Source: Glossina fuscipes (lineage: Eukaryota; Arthropoda; Insecta; Diptera; Glossinidae). Taken from it: a DNA stretch of 64,000 nucleotides. Shown here in pieces: positions 45,736 to 58,843 of the stretch (its first letter is position 1; each line of letters begins with the position of its first letter). The notes below the pieces were generated by a model. That model had not been told where the DNA came from and ran no database searches. It worked only from the letters and a program-made list of their open reading frames with translations. The DNA lies in NCBI RefSeq assembly GCF_014805625.2, contig NW_023998414.1, forward strand, positions 14,056,505 to 14,120,504, in the 5' to 3' direction. The position numbers and the translations under genes were made by a program.

Positions 45736-48700
45736 TGTGAGTGAACGACGGTAAGTCAAAGTCTATGGATAAGCCTAGACATCCAGCAGCAGTAGCTTTA
45801 GCCACTATTGGTAATTTGTCTTTGTAAAGAAAGAAATAAAAAAAAAAAAAAAAAAAAAGAAGAAATTATATCGTTTGTTAGTCGGCGAACGTTATGATGG
45901 TCAATAACGATGCGTCAATTGTTTGGTATGGCCGATTTGTCTGTCCGCCGTATGTTGCGGCGGAGTATGCGATGGTATGCTATAAACAGATGAATATATG
46001 CATTTATACGCGTGTATGTGTTTACGTTTGAGTATCATTACGCTTTGTGTGCGTGCAGTAAATAGCCGCCAGAGCGTTTATATTGAGGCCTGATGTCGTG
46101 ATCACAAATTCCGTTAACACTCGATGAATCTTTAATGAACTCAACGATGGCCAAACGTACTTTGGAAGCTACAAGAAACTCATAAAATCGAAAACGCACC
46201 TTTAAACCTACCAAATACCTAAAGGTACGCACACAAGCGTACTCCGCTCCGGTGTTAATGGGCTTCATAAAGATTTTTCAATAAATAATTATTTTATTTA
46301 TTTATTTTTTTTTTTGTTCGTCTTTTATTGATTTTGAATTTGTTGTGGATTTACATAAATTTATGTTCGCCAAGCGACTCCGCCCGTTGTAAACAATACA
46401 GCCATGAATGATGTTGATGGTCTTTGAACGCCGTTAATGGTCATCTATCTTTGAGTATAGATATAGATATATATATATATATATATATATACAATACTTC
46501 TTCCTTTTTTTTTTCATTTTTTATTCTTGTTTCATTTATTTATTTTTGTATAAAAAAAATTACTTACAGTTAATTATGCTTATATTTATAAGCTTCTGCC
46601 TAAAGTCGCAATTGCGAACGGAATCATATTTGGAAATCGTGTCGTTTTATGAAAAACATATATAAAGTAAAGACGCATACGCACACACGATTGTCTACAT
46701 TATTTAAAATTTATTGTCATGCCATTCACTTAATTAGGAATTAAAAACAGCAACATATAGGAAAATTATTATTATTATTATTATTTTTATTATTTTTTTT
46801 TATTTTTTTATTTTTATTTTTTTTATTTATTCATTATTTTGGTTACAAAGAGAGAGTTGGTTATAAAAACGTGTTAGATTGTCGATGCGATTGATGGGCA
46901 ATAATTCATTAAAATTATGATTTAGAGAAATTAATGCTTTGGTCTGAATGAATGTATGCACCATTGACGTTTAACTATTGATGGCATTGAACTTCGTTTT
47001 TGAAGCAAAGGAAAGAAACGAACATTATGAAGCATGTTTAGTGACAAAGGTGATGGAAAAACGATTTGGATCGGTATAGTAAGTTTGTCCTTGCGTTCGC
47101 ATCATTCGACACGTGATATATGGCCTTTTGGAACAATGTAAAGTATATTACAATAGCTATGGTAACCTTTTCGTTGATTAATCGAAGTCCATCTACTTGT
47201 AGTTGCGTTTATCCACCCGTGTTATTGCCCAACGCCAACTTCTATCTTCATTATTATTTTTTATCCTCCGTTCGTCTATCCGGCCGTTTTCACATACTTC
47301 TGTCTATATGTTCATACCTCTCTATTCACCTCTGTTTACGTCCGCCTGTCTATCTGTTCGTTTGCCTAGCAATGAGATTTCTTTGCCCGTACATCTCTCG
47401 GCCAGACCGCTTGGAATCTTTACATACGTCTACATACGTTTGCTTGCACATCTGTTCTTTTCTCTGCCTCTACGCATGTTAATGAAACCTTTAGACCAAG
47501 AAAAGAAGTCAAGCTGGAAAGCTAAAGTTCAGCACTAATATTTTCAAAATATATATTTTTAATTTTCTATTCAATTAATTTCATAACTAACTCTAAATTG
47601 ATTCCAAATAGCATTGGATGTTAATAGGAATTCAATCGTTCAAAACATTAGTAATATTTACTTAGCATGACGGGTATCAAAGATTCGTTTTAAATGCGAA
47701 TATAAGTTTCTTACCAGCTAATATTTCTTATTAAGTTAGGTTGAGAAAGTTTTCTTTTAAGCGATGACCTCAATTGTAATTAATGTACTAAGAAAGTCAC
47801 GAATGATTAACACAAAAATCGAATATGATTATAAGAAATTCCTATGAAAACGTGATAAACGGTTTGATAAAAAAAAAAAAAAAAAAAAAAAAAATTAAAA
47901 TATATATATTTTACTTACTTTAATTTCTTCGATCTGAAATTTATAAATCTATGTGAATATCTCGAGATCATGCATTCAATTTTCTTAAATTGAATTTCAT
48001 TTATTTATCAATTACATTAAATCTACCTCCTACATCTTTTAAATGGGGATTTGATGTTGCGATGTTGCGTTTATGAATTTTTCTCAACAACGTAAAGGAA
48101 AAAAAAAATTAAAAAATATCAAATAAAATATCAAAAAACATTAAAAAAAAAACAAAAAAAAAAAAAAGAAAAGAAAAATACAATGACATAGAATAAACGA
48201 AAGTGTAGACAAGTTCCGGTGTACAAATTCAAAGTTTAAGATGTCATAAACCTGAGGGACGGATACAACTTACATCTGATGCATAATACGAATGAATCAT
48301 TGACTTCACAGAAAATCATTCGAAAATATGAAAATTGTGTAAACTAAATAATAATAAAACGGAACGGACGAAGGTGATGAAAGAAGCCGACACAACAACA
48401 TTTACTCTTACTTGAAACAAGTTAACGATGTTGGCTAACAACAGGAAAAAATACTAAACAACAATTATGATTAAATATATTAAATCTGGGTTCTCTTCTC
48501 TTCGTTACCGTCAAAACAATGTATTTGTATGCGTGTACGTGTGCTTATAAGTGTAATGAAAGAATGAGTGAATGTCGCATTGATGAGCTGGTAAATAAAG
48601 ACGCACCTTTTGACACACAACGCCACCATTTATAGGCTTGCATCCGCTGTATGTGAACATGCTTACGCTGTTTGTTGAAGACATTGTGACATTGCTATAA

Positions 48701-49236
48701 AAATGTGAAATAACACCAAAAAGATGTTTAAATAAATAAAAAAAAGTAATGATAATACAAAAAAGAAAAAAAAAAAAAAGACCATAAATGCTACTGTTTC
48801 GAAAACTAACATTTATTTGTTTTTTTTTTTTTTGCTCTTTTAATTCGAAAGAAAATCTCACGACATTATCTCTTATATTGTTTAGTCTAGATTAACAGAC
48901 CGCTAAAATAACCTCAATATAAACAAAAATACGAAAATACGAAAGGTGTCTTCAATCAGTTAATGCATTCGTTCGCTTCATTAATTGCTTACAATATAAT
49001 TTCTTTCGTTTGTCCGCATTCTTATTTAAATCTAAAATAATTTTGAAATAAAAAAAAAAAAAGTTTCATATATATTTTTTAGCTGCTCATATATGTCACG
49101 CCTATTCTTACTTCAAATTGTAAAAACATTATTATTATTATTAAGGAGATAAATATCAAAAATTAGATAATCTTATGTCCGAAATTATAATTAACATATC
49201 AATGTTTGCCAATACACATAAGTGTAAATGTTAATG

Positions 49237-49272
49237 TGTGTATGTGTGTGTATGTGTGTGTGTGTGTGTGTG
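49237..49272. repeat. Microsatellite (TG)n
   Basis: About 17 TG units with TATG interruptions in the left part, followed by a T run. Confidence 0.85.
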
Positions 49273-51414
49273 TTTTTTTTTTCAATTCAAATTAATGCAT
49301 ACCATAAAATATGCTCAAACTTGAAACTGATAAAAGCTCTTTTTGAATAGCAATATTTCTCTTGTCGTGTCTTCTCTCTTGCCTTCTAGTTGCCTTCATT
49401 TGAAACGTCCATCTACGCATCGAATCATCGAAATTTTAATTTATCTAATCGATTAGTTTAGTTTTTCTCCAAAAACATTTTTTTCTATTCTTTAGTCAAG
49501 AAAAAAAAAAAAAAAATTCATTATCCTTTGATTTGCTTATTATTTCCCTAATCAACGTCTATTTGGCAAGAAGAAATCAAACGTCCGAGGCAAAAAAAAA
49601 AAATAAAAAAAACTTTTCGAAAAATTAAAACACATATACAGATCTAACATATTTTCTGCTACTACGAGATGATCTGCTCTGCACGTAATCGCTCTCTATT
49701 CCTTATATCGGGATATTTTGTGTACATATTTAATCTTTTCATAGAAAAATCTAATAAGTTATTTGCATAATTTTAAAAAATTATTATTTAATTATATCGT
49801 TAATTAAAAAATGTTCTCGCTTTACTTTCATTCGCTCGACTCTTGTTAACATCAAATATATTCGATCTTAGAATGATGGGTGCCTAAGAATCGAGTTAAG
49901 GTGCATATGCTTTAACTTCTTAGGTTAAGTAGCTTAAATGTTTTTCTGTTTATATTCTGCTTGTGTCTGTGATGAACTGACTGATCTCTGAATGTCTGTG
50001 CATTGTGTCACTTTTTTGATTTACACTCAACAACCTGTTCTTTTAGTATTAAGTTAATGTCTTCATTTAATTGTTATAACAAGTTACTCTGAGAGACAAT
50101 TTCATTTACGATCTTCTAAGGTGGTCGACGACAACTGACCGTTGTGAACATCTGTAACACAAAAAAAAAAAAAAAAAAAAAATTGGGCTATGTCATCCAT
50201 TTGGGTTTTTTTTTTTTTTTTTTTTTTTTTTTACTATCAGTAATCATCAAAAGATTATTATTATGCTCATACATATCATAGTCTACAAAATATTGAGCTT
50301 ATTGCTTACAAGTTAATATTCGTCCTTTATATTTCGTTATATACTGAAGTTACTGGAGATTATATGCCGAGAGCTATTTAACACCTGGTGTTCGAATTGA
50401 ACGGATGCATAAAAAAATGCTCAAATTCTTATACTCTTTGACATAAGACTGAAGAAGTTAAAGTTTTCGTAAAACTTCGCTTTAGCAAAACAGAAATTTG
50501 AGCTCGTTATGGCTGATGTAAATTATCAGCAACAACAGCCAGAAAATGGTTTAGTTGTGTTTATTTTGATAACTGAGATGCTGCTTATAAATGACATACA
50601 GCTTAAGTGATACTTTAATGGAGAAAGAAGAGCAAATCTATCATTTAAGCGCACGATAATATCGCCAACAATACTTATGTTAAATCGTTTAGATAAAATC
50701 AAGTACAGAAACGAACTTGACGTTGCCTTGTCAGGCGTATAATCAAATTTCGTCTACTCGGAAGCGATTGGATAACGAATGTTGGAACGCGGAGACTCAA
50801 ACATTTCACTTCCGAACATTTTTAACTGTAATGCTGCACTCGACGCACCATCACAGAGATGTAACAAGATGCAAACACGTTAGATCGTGTTGCCGTACAA
50901 TGGCTTTGTTTTTCTAAGAATGTTGATGGGACAGTGAACCAAATCATCCAAATTTTCACAAACTTTCATAACTTTTGAGAAATTTTTGAGAAAAATTATT
51001 AAAAGTAGCAAAGTTTTTTCAATATATAATAATAGTATATAATATATAAAAAGGTCATATTGAAAATTTTCTGCATTTTTGGTTAGAATTAAGGGCAAGC
51101 AATGTTCTCATAACTCAACAAAATTTGTCTGTTCGCTTATCTGATGTTTGTATTCTTTCGTTAAAACGGAGATGGGTGACTGATGTGTGACGGAAACAAT
51201 ACATTACAAGCGGATCGTGAGTTCTTCCATTGTAACATTTTTGGGAATCGAATATTTAAAGCTTGTAGCGAATGCAAAATATGCGAATCAAGATTTCAAA
51301 TCATTATCTAGGATTATTCATAAAGGCTACTTTACCTCTATATGCTTGAAGATCTAGAGTTCCCCGATACATATGTAACTTTTCTATTCACCATTAAAAA
51401 TTGATGATATACTA

Positions 51415-52088
51415 GATTGATTCCCTTAGCATACGTTCTTCCGCTTGTCCATCTGTATGTTTATATTTTATTTAATGTTGCCGTACCGTTGTATGTTCAT
51501 CCTTAGTTGATAAAAGTGTATATAGAAGATATCGATCTAAAAAAAAAATTCCAATTTTCAAGCTTTCCCGACAAAAATCGCTCTGTAATAACATTTCGGT
51601 AATACTGGGAAAAATTGGGTTCGAATGGGACAATTTTTTGAATCCCTCTCCCATATAATCATTCCTACGAAAATTGAATCATTCTATGGTAAAATTATCT
51701 AATTTTCGATAATTCCTGGTGGAAGTTGATTCGCCGCAATAATTTGGCATAGAAATTAACCTTACCGAAATTGGACCCGTTAAGTCTACTTCTATTTTTT
51801 GGATGGCACTCCATAAAAGAGTCCTAATGAAAAATAGACGTTTGTTCAAGATTGATAAAAATTGATTTGTAAGAGTGATTCGACGCAAAACTTACCTGTT
51901 TTAAGTATGGATCATGTAGATCCTATTTTTTGGACGCCATCCCATTCCTTCTGACCATCGTTCAGTATGAAGGCTTTTTCATGAAAGTTACATCACCTGA
52001 CGAAAATGAATAAATGTCTATATTAGGCGAAGCGATGTAGGGTATCTAATCGTCGGCCTTGCTCGATTCTAATGGTTTTTACTTGTTT
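51415..52088 (+). mobile_element. T-family repeat, right portion
   Basis: GTTCTTCCGCTTGTCCATCT at 51437, internal modules TTGGACCCGTTAAGTCTAC (51770) and ATGGATCATGTAGATCC (51907), each followed by ATTTTTTGGAC/ATTTTTTGGAT, and the terminus GATGTAGGGTATCTAATCGT to TTTTTACTTGTTTTAT at 52034-52088. The two modules are about 137 bases apart. Confidence 0.7.
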
Positions 52089-52089
52089 T

Positions 52090-53390
52090 ATATTGACTTG
52101 AAATCGTAAGTCGCCAAGTTACCAAGAATATAATGGATTCTTTGTCGAATAAGCCGGAAAAGTCAACCTTGAGCTCAAAGTTTAGTTCGACGGCCTCTAT
52201 AGTAGTGGTACTTGATAAATATTTGATTAAATGACTAATACGAAATCTTACATGAAATCTTATATGACGTGTCTTACCAAATTTCTCGAATATGGCTTGG
52301 AAGCTTTAAAATCTTGCTATTACGTCGATATTTATCAAATATGAGCTGAGGGTATACGTACAACAATAAAGGAATACAACAGATATTGGAATAAATAGGA
52401 AGGGTGTAATATCGCAATTTATAAAGAGTCGTATATGCTATTCCAAGATATTTTTGATGTGACGCTTAACTAATTACTACAAATAAATAAATGAAAATGT
52501 GTGCATGAAAATGTTAAACGGAAGCATCGAAATCGAAAATGCATGAAATGATATAATCAGAAAATTTCCTAAAAATTCAAAACTAAATTATAAGCAACTA
52601 AGATAATGAAATAGAAAAAATTCTTGACATAATAATAATAATAATAGGAACGAACGGATATGCAATTGATGGCATTTAGGCAACGGGCAGGTAGGAAATT
52701 GTTGAGATAATTTGTGTAAGTCCGTAAAATATTTAAATCATTAGACTTAGTAAGTAGTAAGTCCAAGTAATAAACTAAACCTTAAATAGCCGAAAAATCA
52801 ATAATGAGCACGAAATGTTTACATTTAAGTGATTATTTATTGCGCTCATCAGCATTTAAAATGATCTCATTTATGTAAGACAATGGAATTTTCGGTCTCG
52901 AAAATGTATGAAAAATATATAAAAAAAAAAAAAAAAAAAAAGAGTCAAAGAAGTGCCACATTTCTACACACAATCATTAACATTTAACATTATACTGTAT
53001 ATCTGTATATATTTATAATCGCGTTCTTTCACTCTTATGTCTTCGGCCGCATGAAATAAATAAATTTCCAGCAATTCAGGAAATAATAGAAAAGCAAGCA
53101 AAAAACAAACAAACAACAACAACAACAACTAAGCTATAGGTGAGAACAAGAATACAGCTACGTGCACCTTAAGGCGAATAATAGACTCCTCGCATTGAAA
53201 AATTTGTATTAGTGATGAGTGTGCCAACTAGCCAAACTAGCCAAATATACATACATATAAATATATATGCGGTGAAGTTTCCTTAATTTTTCCATTTATT
53301 GTGCAGCCAAAGTTGTAAGTGAATCACGACCGTTTATAAATTCGCTATCATCTTCGAACCTTAAAGAAAATTACATATGTTTGCAGTTAA
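52090..53390. other. AT-rich stretch, no gene seen
   Basis: Contains a short (AATA)n-like tract at 52630-52646, poly-A at 52920-52940 and CAA/AAC repeats at 53103-53128. Nothing coding is recognisable. Confidence 0.5.
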
Positions 53391-53556
53391 TTTTTATACC
53401 CTTCTCACTACACTACAGGATATAATAGGGGAATCGAAGAAACTATTTAACGGACTGCTCGAGGATTAAAAAGATGCCAACATATCGGTACGGAAGTACT
53501 TTGAAAACGATGAGAGAGAGAGAGAGAGGGGGAGAGACAGAGAGAGAGAGTAAGGG

Positions 53557-53646
<90 letters not shown>

Positions 53647-54030
53647 AGCACTGCAAGTAAAAAATATCGATTCAAAAGCTTCAAGTAAATGCAGTCCCAT
53701 CTGTTCTCTGGAAATTCAGTAAATGATTTCAAAATCGAAAATTGAGTGACATAAGAAAGAACGCAATCTTGTAGACAAAAAGGTTTGAATGATGAGCACA
53801 CCCTACACCACTTGTATTTAGTACAGGGTTAATTAAGTTCTTGCGAATGCAAGCGTTTCTTGCGTTCAACATACAATCCGCAAGTTTTGCAATGTTTCGC
53901 TGAAATGTGCTTTGGTCCAAGGACGAACACTCTTGAAAATGATCCGGATTGCAAACTCGTTATTTAACTAATTGTGTTAAGGAAAATGGTGTAGGGTATT
54001 TAATAGTGCACACTGGTTCTTCTTTTTTTT
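53391..54030 (+). mobile_element. T-family repeat containing a GATA/GA microsatellite
   Basis: The left end TTTTTATACCCTTCTCAC begins at 53391. The interior has GCTTTGGTCCAAGGACGAAC then GAAAATGATCCGGATTGC (53908-53954). The right end GGTGTAGGGTATTTAATAG lies at 53988-54006. Inside, at 53510-53645, GA repeats surround nine GATA units. The frames of 69-111 codons on the minus strand are Leu/Ser translations of the GA array. Confidence 0.75.
53510..53645. repeat. Compound (GA)n-(GATA)n-(GA)n microsatellite
   Basis: GA with G-rich interruptions at 53512-53556, (GATA)n at 53557-53594 and a pure GA array at 53594-53644. It sits where other T copies carry their GACAGACGGACAG block, so it may have grown from that purine-rich motif. 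Confidence 0.9.
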
Positions 54031-55350
54031 TTTTTTTTTTTTTTTTTTTGCTTTTGTAAAATTATTATCGCCGAGTTAATAATCAATTATTATTGTTAGA
54101 GTTTTGCAAATTATTTTCAATCATTAAATATCGAGATCATAGGTAAATGTTAAGATAATTAACTTTACAGAAATAGAAGGGTTACAATAAAACGGTTATG
54201 CTGAGTGTTATTATAAAAGCCACCAAAATGTTTATATTTTTTTTCTGTTTTCTTTTTTTTTTTATAATTAGAACTATCAACTCTCAACTGACGTACTTGA
54301 CTCCGGCTTTCCGTTCATCGACATATCATTCTCGAATTTATATAAATAAAAATAAGCGCAATATGCGAATAATGTATTGCGTAAAAATGATTTATTGTGA
54401 ATATTGGCATAGCATTAACCTTAAATGTTTTGCTTTTGCTAAAAGGTCTCATTAACAGTACATACCTTGATTTTAAAATCTTCGCTTTCAATTGTCTGAC
54501 TTGATTTTAGTAATTCTTTTCCGATTCATTCACACACCACAACATTACAAATTTCATCGTATTAATATATATATTATATAACTTTGCTTCGTAGGCAAGA
54601 TTCTTTCTTTTCCACTCTGATATATCGAGCAGCAATTTTCGGATATAGACTAAACTAAATTTGTAAAGATGGTAAGATAATCTGACATTGCATAAAGTTT
54701 GAAATTGTTTACATACAATTAGCGGCAGTTGGAATCAATCGCCTTCTATTATTTGACAGACCTTTCGAAAGACGTATGCATCGAATGACCAAGCGATGGC
54801 AAACATATCTGTCTATTATGTAATGCGAAAAACACGAACACTGACTTAATAAATTTTCTTAATCTAAATGGATTTATCGTCACGGAATTCTTTCAATGAG
54901 TCAACCCATAAAATAAGGTCAATAAATCGAGAATTTTTCCTTTTTTTTAAAAAATTTACGGAACCTTAATTGGTGCCTCCAGTTTTTTCTTCGCTTTCAA
55001 TTCGAAGATCGACTTTATCTAATCGCTTTGCGAACAACTTTAAATGCAGCCGTGTAAGTATAAAGAGGTGTTAACTTGTATGAATATATATATATAACTT
55101 GGCGACAAGTTTTCCGATGGATAGCTTAGGGGCACACTGAAAGAAGCTCGTAGATTATTGTTTGAGAGGAAATACAAATCAGCCGTCGTTGTGTTGTAGT
55201 TGATTACGTCAGCTACGTTGATATAGTAATAGTCGAGAGACTAAGGACTAAGTGGGGCAATAGATACTTCACTGCAGCCAAAATCTGTATCAATTACTTC
55301 GTCTATATCCGTCAATCAAAACTAGAATATAATTCCTGTAAGTGGGAGCC
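54030..55350. other. AT-rich stretch after a T run
   Basis: Poly-T at 54023-54049 adjoins the T-family copy. The 85-codon frame at 54198-54455 is a Phe run plus unremarkable sequence. No gene is seen. Confidence 0.5.
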
Positions 55351-55356
55351 GCATAC

Positions 55357-55415
55357 AGCGACAGGCGACAAGCGAGAGGCGACAAGCGAGAGGCGACAGG
55401 CGAGAGGCGATAAGC
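55357..55415. repeat. 14-bp GC-rich minisatellite
   Basis: GGCGACAAGCGAGA at 55364-55377 and 55378-55391 is followed by GGCGACAGGCGAGA (55392-55405) and a partial GGCGATAAGC, with a partial unit at the left. It is strikingly GC-rich and G-strand-biased in an AT-rich setting. Confidence 0.95.
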
Positions 55416-55489
55416 TCAGTTGCTTATGGGTGACGAAAGTGTACAGAGATACAAAGGATTTGTCCGACTAGTCTACTAGTTTTGGAACG

Positions 55490-55652
55490 TCCTACCAACC
55501 GTGGGCTTTTCCTTTACACTTTTTGTTTCGTGCGTTCATAAACACAACTTCTCTCCTCCACCCCTTTTTTGTATATAATCCTTCCTAACGAACATCATCT
55601 TTACATGTATACAGGACATCGGCCGAGTAACTGATCGGAAAAAAAATTACTC
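55490..55652 (+). mobile_element. SINE-2 3' half
   Basis: TCCTTCCTAACGAACATCAT, then ACATGTATACAGGACATCGG and CCGAGTAACTGATCGG followed by A8 match the tail of the 17090 copy (TTCTAACAGTCGCCC, GTTATACGAGTAGAGGACAT, CTGAGTAACTGGTC, A-rich). The head is missing or unrecognisable. Confidence 0.6.
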
Positions 55653-55654
55653 CT

Positions 55655-57071
55655 ATCGTTCATCAATAGTTCAGTGGCGTGTAAATACAAAGAAAGTCAT
55701 TCAAAAATCTGTTGTTCTGCTAATAGGCCGTAACCGTACACGAACTGATAATACAGAATAGTTATGTGATTAATTACAATTAGTTGGTCTTACCTTTGTA
55801 CGATAATAGATAAATAAGCCGTCCCCGTCCCCGTCTCCTGAATTTGAATTGAAATGCTTCAAAAGGCTAAGAATTGCTTGAGAGGAAGGGAGTACGCTTG
55901 GATATCTGAGTGGATATTCTTTTGGAGATTAGCCTCTGACGTGCATAGAATTCGCCATTTTGGCTGGTCTTCTACTTCGGACTGATTTTTCTATTTTCAT
56001 ATATCTTCAGAAGCTCACGACACAGTGTGTGTTTTTTTCTTTTCTTTTTTTCTATAGTCAATGGAAGTGGAAACTTCAAAAATGCTATAAATTATTTTAT
56101 TACAAATAATAATAAAATTTTATTACAAGTAAAGGATATCTTGTTAATATACATACATATGTATGTAAGCGTGAATCTGCACTTACTTACTGTTACTGTA
56201 AATAGATTTCAATCCGAATTTGAATCCAAAAAAAGTCTTTCGCATTCAAATCGTCAAGACGTCAGTCACTGCTTTTTTATGATTATTAAATCATTCTTTT
56301 CTTTGATATTAAATCATGTTAAAGCATTTTTGAAATTAATGCATTTTCGGTAAGAGATTATATAGTTTAAATAATAATTTAAGCCTAGACAATAGGTAAT
56401 TAAAATTGGCTTCTAGCCAAAGGCTACTCATTTTAATTAATGATTTTTTTTTTTTTATTTTTGTTTTTAATTTAGAAATAAATTTGAGATTTTGTTTTGT
56501 TATTAAAAAAAAAAAAATATATATATATATATAGTCTTTTATAAGAGAAACAAAAATAAATATTTTTTATTTAATTTTTGTTTTTGTTTTTTGTAAACAT
56601 TTAATTGGCAAGCTTTGTATCCCCCCTAAACGTTTGCATTAATATTGTTATTGTTTTGCTTGTGTATTTAATTGAATCTATTAAAATATATCATGTAAGT
56701 GTCTGCTGATGGTTTCATAGGCCAACGATTATTTGCATAAATCGGCAATTGATTTCTTAAGTCACTTCGCAGTAGCTTTTAGCGATCACTCGGCCGACTG
56801 GTTAGTTAGTTGATAGCATTTGATCACATGCACATAAATTAACAATGATTTCCAATTGATCAAATGTTTGCCTGATTTTCTATACATACCATGATATATA
56901 TATATGTACGTATATTTATATGTGTAATGTGTGCAAATAAAAGTATGTACATATTACAGATTGCTAGTATTGTGCTTATGTATTGGATGATTGTTGTTCA
57001 TCGAATGTTGGTTGCTCTTGTTGTTGGTTGGTTGCTCTGTTTATTATTTAACTTGTTGATGTTATTGCATA

Positions 57072-57129
<58 letters not shown>

Positions 57130-58610
57130 TCTTCTCTCTCTCTTTCGCTCTCTTTGTCTCTCGTTTGTTTTTTATTTCTTGTCTTTTAGTCTGCATGTCC
57201 GTCCATACCACAGTTAGTCCAACCAACTCACTTGATGTTCACTTGTATTGTATTAATCGCGTATGGAATGAACTTACTTGAGAGTTTCATTTTGATTTGT
57301 TGTTGCTGCAATTGCTTTGAATGTTTCTTGATTGTCTTCTATTTCGAAATCCATATTGATTTCAGCAGAATGCCAATTCAGTAAGTTACTGCTGTTACTG
57401 AATTAAACAATGGAATCAGTTGTTTATATGAATACTCTAAGTAAATCAGATAATATATATATATATATATATATGCGATCGCACGCTTGTATGTCTACGC
57501 TTATGGATGTGTAATAAAATATGGTTGCACATGATCATTGAAATGATTGCTCGCACTTATGCTGATCTTTCGTTACCCTTTTCATGTTTTATATATATGT
57601 GTGTGCGTTGATATTTTTGATTTTTGCATTTATTTTATTTCTTTTTCGAGGTAATTAGTTCATTATTCGTCTATGGATGTATGTATTATGTACACCATGC
57701 GATTAAAGCATTACTTATGTCTAATTAAGCTTAACAATATATGGAATATTTACGTATAAAATAGTGTCGTTGTAGTATTTAATGCAAGCGTCATTCACGT
57801 ATGCATACATTCTTCATGTCACTTTCCAACGCTTCTATTTGTTGATCAACTAAACGGCTGCATCGTATCGTATGTTTATTTTGACCCAAATGAACTTAAA
57901 GGAATTTGATTCACAATTGTATTAATATTCTAATCATTTATTATGAAATATTTAGAACAACATTTTGCAAATATCTATCTAGCTTCAAATTGCCATTGCC
58001 ATTACATGATTTGCTATGTTTTGGATGTTTCAACAAAAAACAGGGGAGGCAGACAACGTATATACAGTACGACGGACAGAAACAGAACATATATAGATAA
58101 ATAGACAAACTAACGAAGATTGGTAGATGAAAGATCGAATGAACGAACGAAAACGAATTCCAATTCTATACCAATGCAATCATCGCATATACATCGCATA
58201 TAAAATATATCAAGCCATTATGTTGCTTATATATCGTGATATTATGAAGAGTCGAACTCCGAAAAAAATTCTGTATAATAATTACGAGTTAATTGAATTG
58301 TTAAGCATTTATCTATCCGAACTAACGAACTAATTTTATATATCATTAACAAAAGATTTGAAATTTATTAAAAAGAAGAAGAGAAAATTATTTTCAAAAG
58401 TTTAGCATAAGGACTTATGACATCTGCCCTAAGTCATAGATTAATGTAATGTAATGTAATTATATTGAAATTGATCTTGTCCCGAATATATTCCATGCTT
58501 GTGATTGCGCTCATCTGCACTCATCTGTTAAACATATGATCCACTTATCTCACTTATTATATTTTAGATAATATATTAAAATTATTGCAAAATATCAATA
58601 GAGCAATAGA
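55655..58610. other. AT-rich stretch with (CT)n
   Basis: Simple repeats: (TA)n at 56517-56533, a long CT array at 57074-57126 with pyrimidine-rich continuation to about 57160, and (TA)n at 57451-57474. A segment at 56705-56880 holds ATTTGCATAAAT and CCAATTGATCAAATG/CATTTGATCACATG palindrome-like pieces, which look like homeodomain/POU-type sites but prove nothing. The 108-codon frames at 56027-56353 and 56891-57217 are repeat- or composition-driven. Confidence 0.5.
57074..57126. repeat. Microsatellite (CT)n
   Basis: About 26 uninterrupted CT units. Confidence 0.92.
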
Positions 58611-58843
58611 ATATCATGACAAGTGGCAAAGGGGCAAACATGTCTCGGGCGAGCGAAAATATTATGCGAAACAGACGGACGAGCAAGCTTTAATCGATTC
58701 AGAACTCGATTCTCTGAGTTGATCAGTATAATAAAAAGTGAATATATAGCTTAAGTCTTTCCAAGTGTTGTAAACGCCCGCACTTATTTAATATACCATA
58801 AATGGCGTAGGGTATAAAAAGTGCTAAAATATTTTCAAATATC
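58610..58843 (+). mobile_element. T-family right-end fragment
   Basis: GACGGACGAGCAAGC, then TTTAATCGATTCAGAAC, GTCTTTCCAAGTGTTGTAAA, CTTATTTAATATACC and GGCGTAGGGTATAAAAAGTG at 58804-58823. The end TTTTCAAATATC directly abuts the next element at 58844. Confidence 0.7.

Larger units (their letters stand above)
44960..51415. other. Long simple-repeat-rich stretch without a confirmed gene
   Basis: Simple repeats include (GA)n at 45675-45734, (TA)n at 46470-46491, TTA/T-rich DNA at 46767-46830, poly-A at 47872-47894, (TG)n at 49237-49272 and adjoining A and T runs at 50161-50232. The longest frames (158 codons at 45283-45759 minus; 129 codons at 45096-45485 minus) are translated repeats. The GC-richer patch 46040-46270 has a 76-codon minus-strand frame with good composition (46038-46268) but no known relative. 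A pyrimidine-rich GTCYGTC-like patch at 47200-47480 may be an old repeat remnant. Confidence 0.5.

Noticed and set aside
45283..45759. 158-codon minus-strand frame, the longest in the window
   Set aside because: It is mostly Leu/Ser/Phe from the (GA)n array and A-rich runs; an overlapping 129-codon frame in another phase shows the same composition effect.
47120..47538. Two overlapping frames of 111 and 120 codons
   Set aside because: They come from a pyrimidine-rich patch (Ser, Leu, Phe, Arg) and overlap in two phases; the patch resembles the GTCTGTCTGTCCGTC-type block of the repeats.
53443..53801. Three overlapping minus-strand frames of 69-111 codons
   Set aside because: They are translations of the GA/GATA array inside a T-family element in three phases.
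55357..55415. CRISPR-like array
   Set aside because: The units are contiguous 14-mers without spacers and the genome is eukaryotic.
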